Below are positions 63,978 to 64,000 of a stretch of DNA of 64,000 nucleotides, piece after piece. The position numbers and the translations under genes are program-made. The stretch is from positions 1 through 64,000 of IMG/VR virus record IMGVR_UViG_3300009068_000031. One strand, given 5' to 3'. The notes beneath the pieces were generated by a model. That model was not told the DNA's origin, did no database searches, and was given only the letters and a program-made list of their open reading frames with translations. The DNA is from a virus. Every line of letters begins with the position of its first letter. The stretch's first letter is position 1.

Positions 63978-64000
63978 ACGGATTTGGTAGGTCCTTAGCC

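Noticed and set aside
1-64000. tRNA genes, CRISPR arrays, insertion sequences, integrase or attachment sites
   Set aside because: No cloverleaf-like gap, spaced direct repeats, transposase or integrase motifs were found; coding density leaves almost no room for them.

Overview
This window reads as part of the genome of a marine T4-like myovirus. It is AT-rich, packed almost gap-free, and uses many 4-17 bp gene overlaps. It carries T4-type recombination genes (gp46/gp47), a gp55-type late sigma factor and a T4-type baseplate block in the cyanophage/pelagiphage arrangement. No photosynthesis gene, tRNA, CRISPR array, integrase or insertion sequence was seen. The host cannot be fixed from this window; the composition and gene set fit phages of SAR11-like bacteria or picocyanobacteria.

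Layout. (1) 1-3320, minus strand: gp46 (cut by the window edge), gp47 and gp55, each of the latter two behind a sigma70-like promoter with a 17-bp spacer. (2) 3399-34237, plus strand: the late structural module. It holds a tube-cap protein, gp53-like, hub, gp5-like, gp25-like and gp6-like proteins, one giant 4,895-residue structural protein, and then a fibre/adhesion block with three fibres sharing an N-terminal domain. (3) 34339-59643: an accessory island of about 25 kb in alternating strand blocks. It encodes four GT-A type glycosyltransferase-like proteins, eight radical SAM proteins, seven probable Fe(II)/2-oxoglutarate oxygenases, a QueC-like PP-loop enzyme, an amidinotransferase, a class III aminotransferase, an SDR protein, an SGNH hydrolase, a methyltransferase-like protein, two kinase-fold proteins, a GNAT-like protein and several orphan small proteins. 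(4) 59650-63948, minus strand: an RRGT-type fibre protein and phage genes that look conserved in marine T4-like phages, including a vWA/HExxH protein.

Regulation. T4-type late promoters, whose consensus here is close to (A/G/T)ATAAATA, lie upstream of many structural genes. They fall into two groups. In one, the predicted start is about 13-28 nt before the ATG and a Shine-Dalgarno sequence is usually present. In the other, the predicted start lies at or within a few bases of the ATG and no Shine-Dalgarno sequence is present. A sigma70-like promoter (TTGACT-17-TATAAT) heads the accessory island, so its genes may be expressed earlier than the tail genes. At 3345-3380 an early promoter on the minus strand and a late promoter on the plus strand overlap.

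How the genes may work together. The structural block builds the contractile-tail baseplate and fibres. The island looks like a biosynthetic or modification system: sugar transfer, radical C-H chemistry, hydroxylation, amino and amidino group transfer, and possibly phosphorylation. Most of its families occur as two or more paralogues, so it appears to have grown by duplication and inversion. Its product or substrate (virion protein, surface glycan, nucleobase or small molecule) cannot be read from sequence alone.
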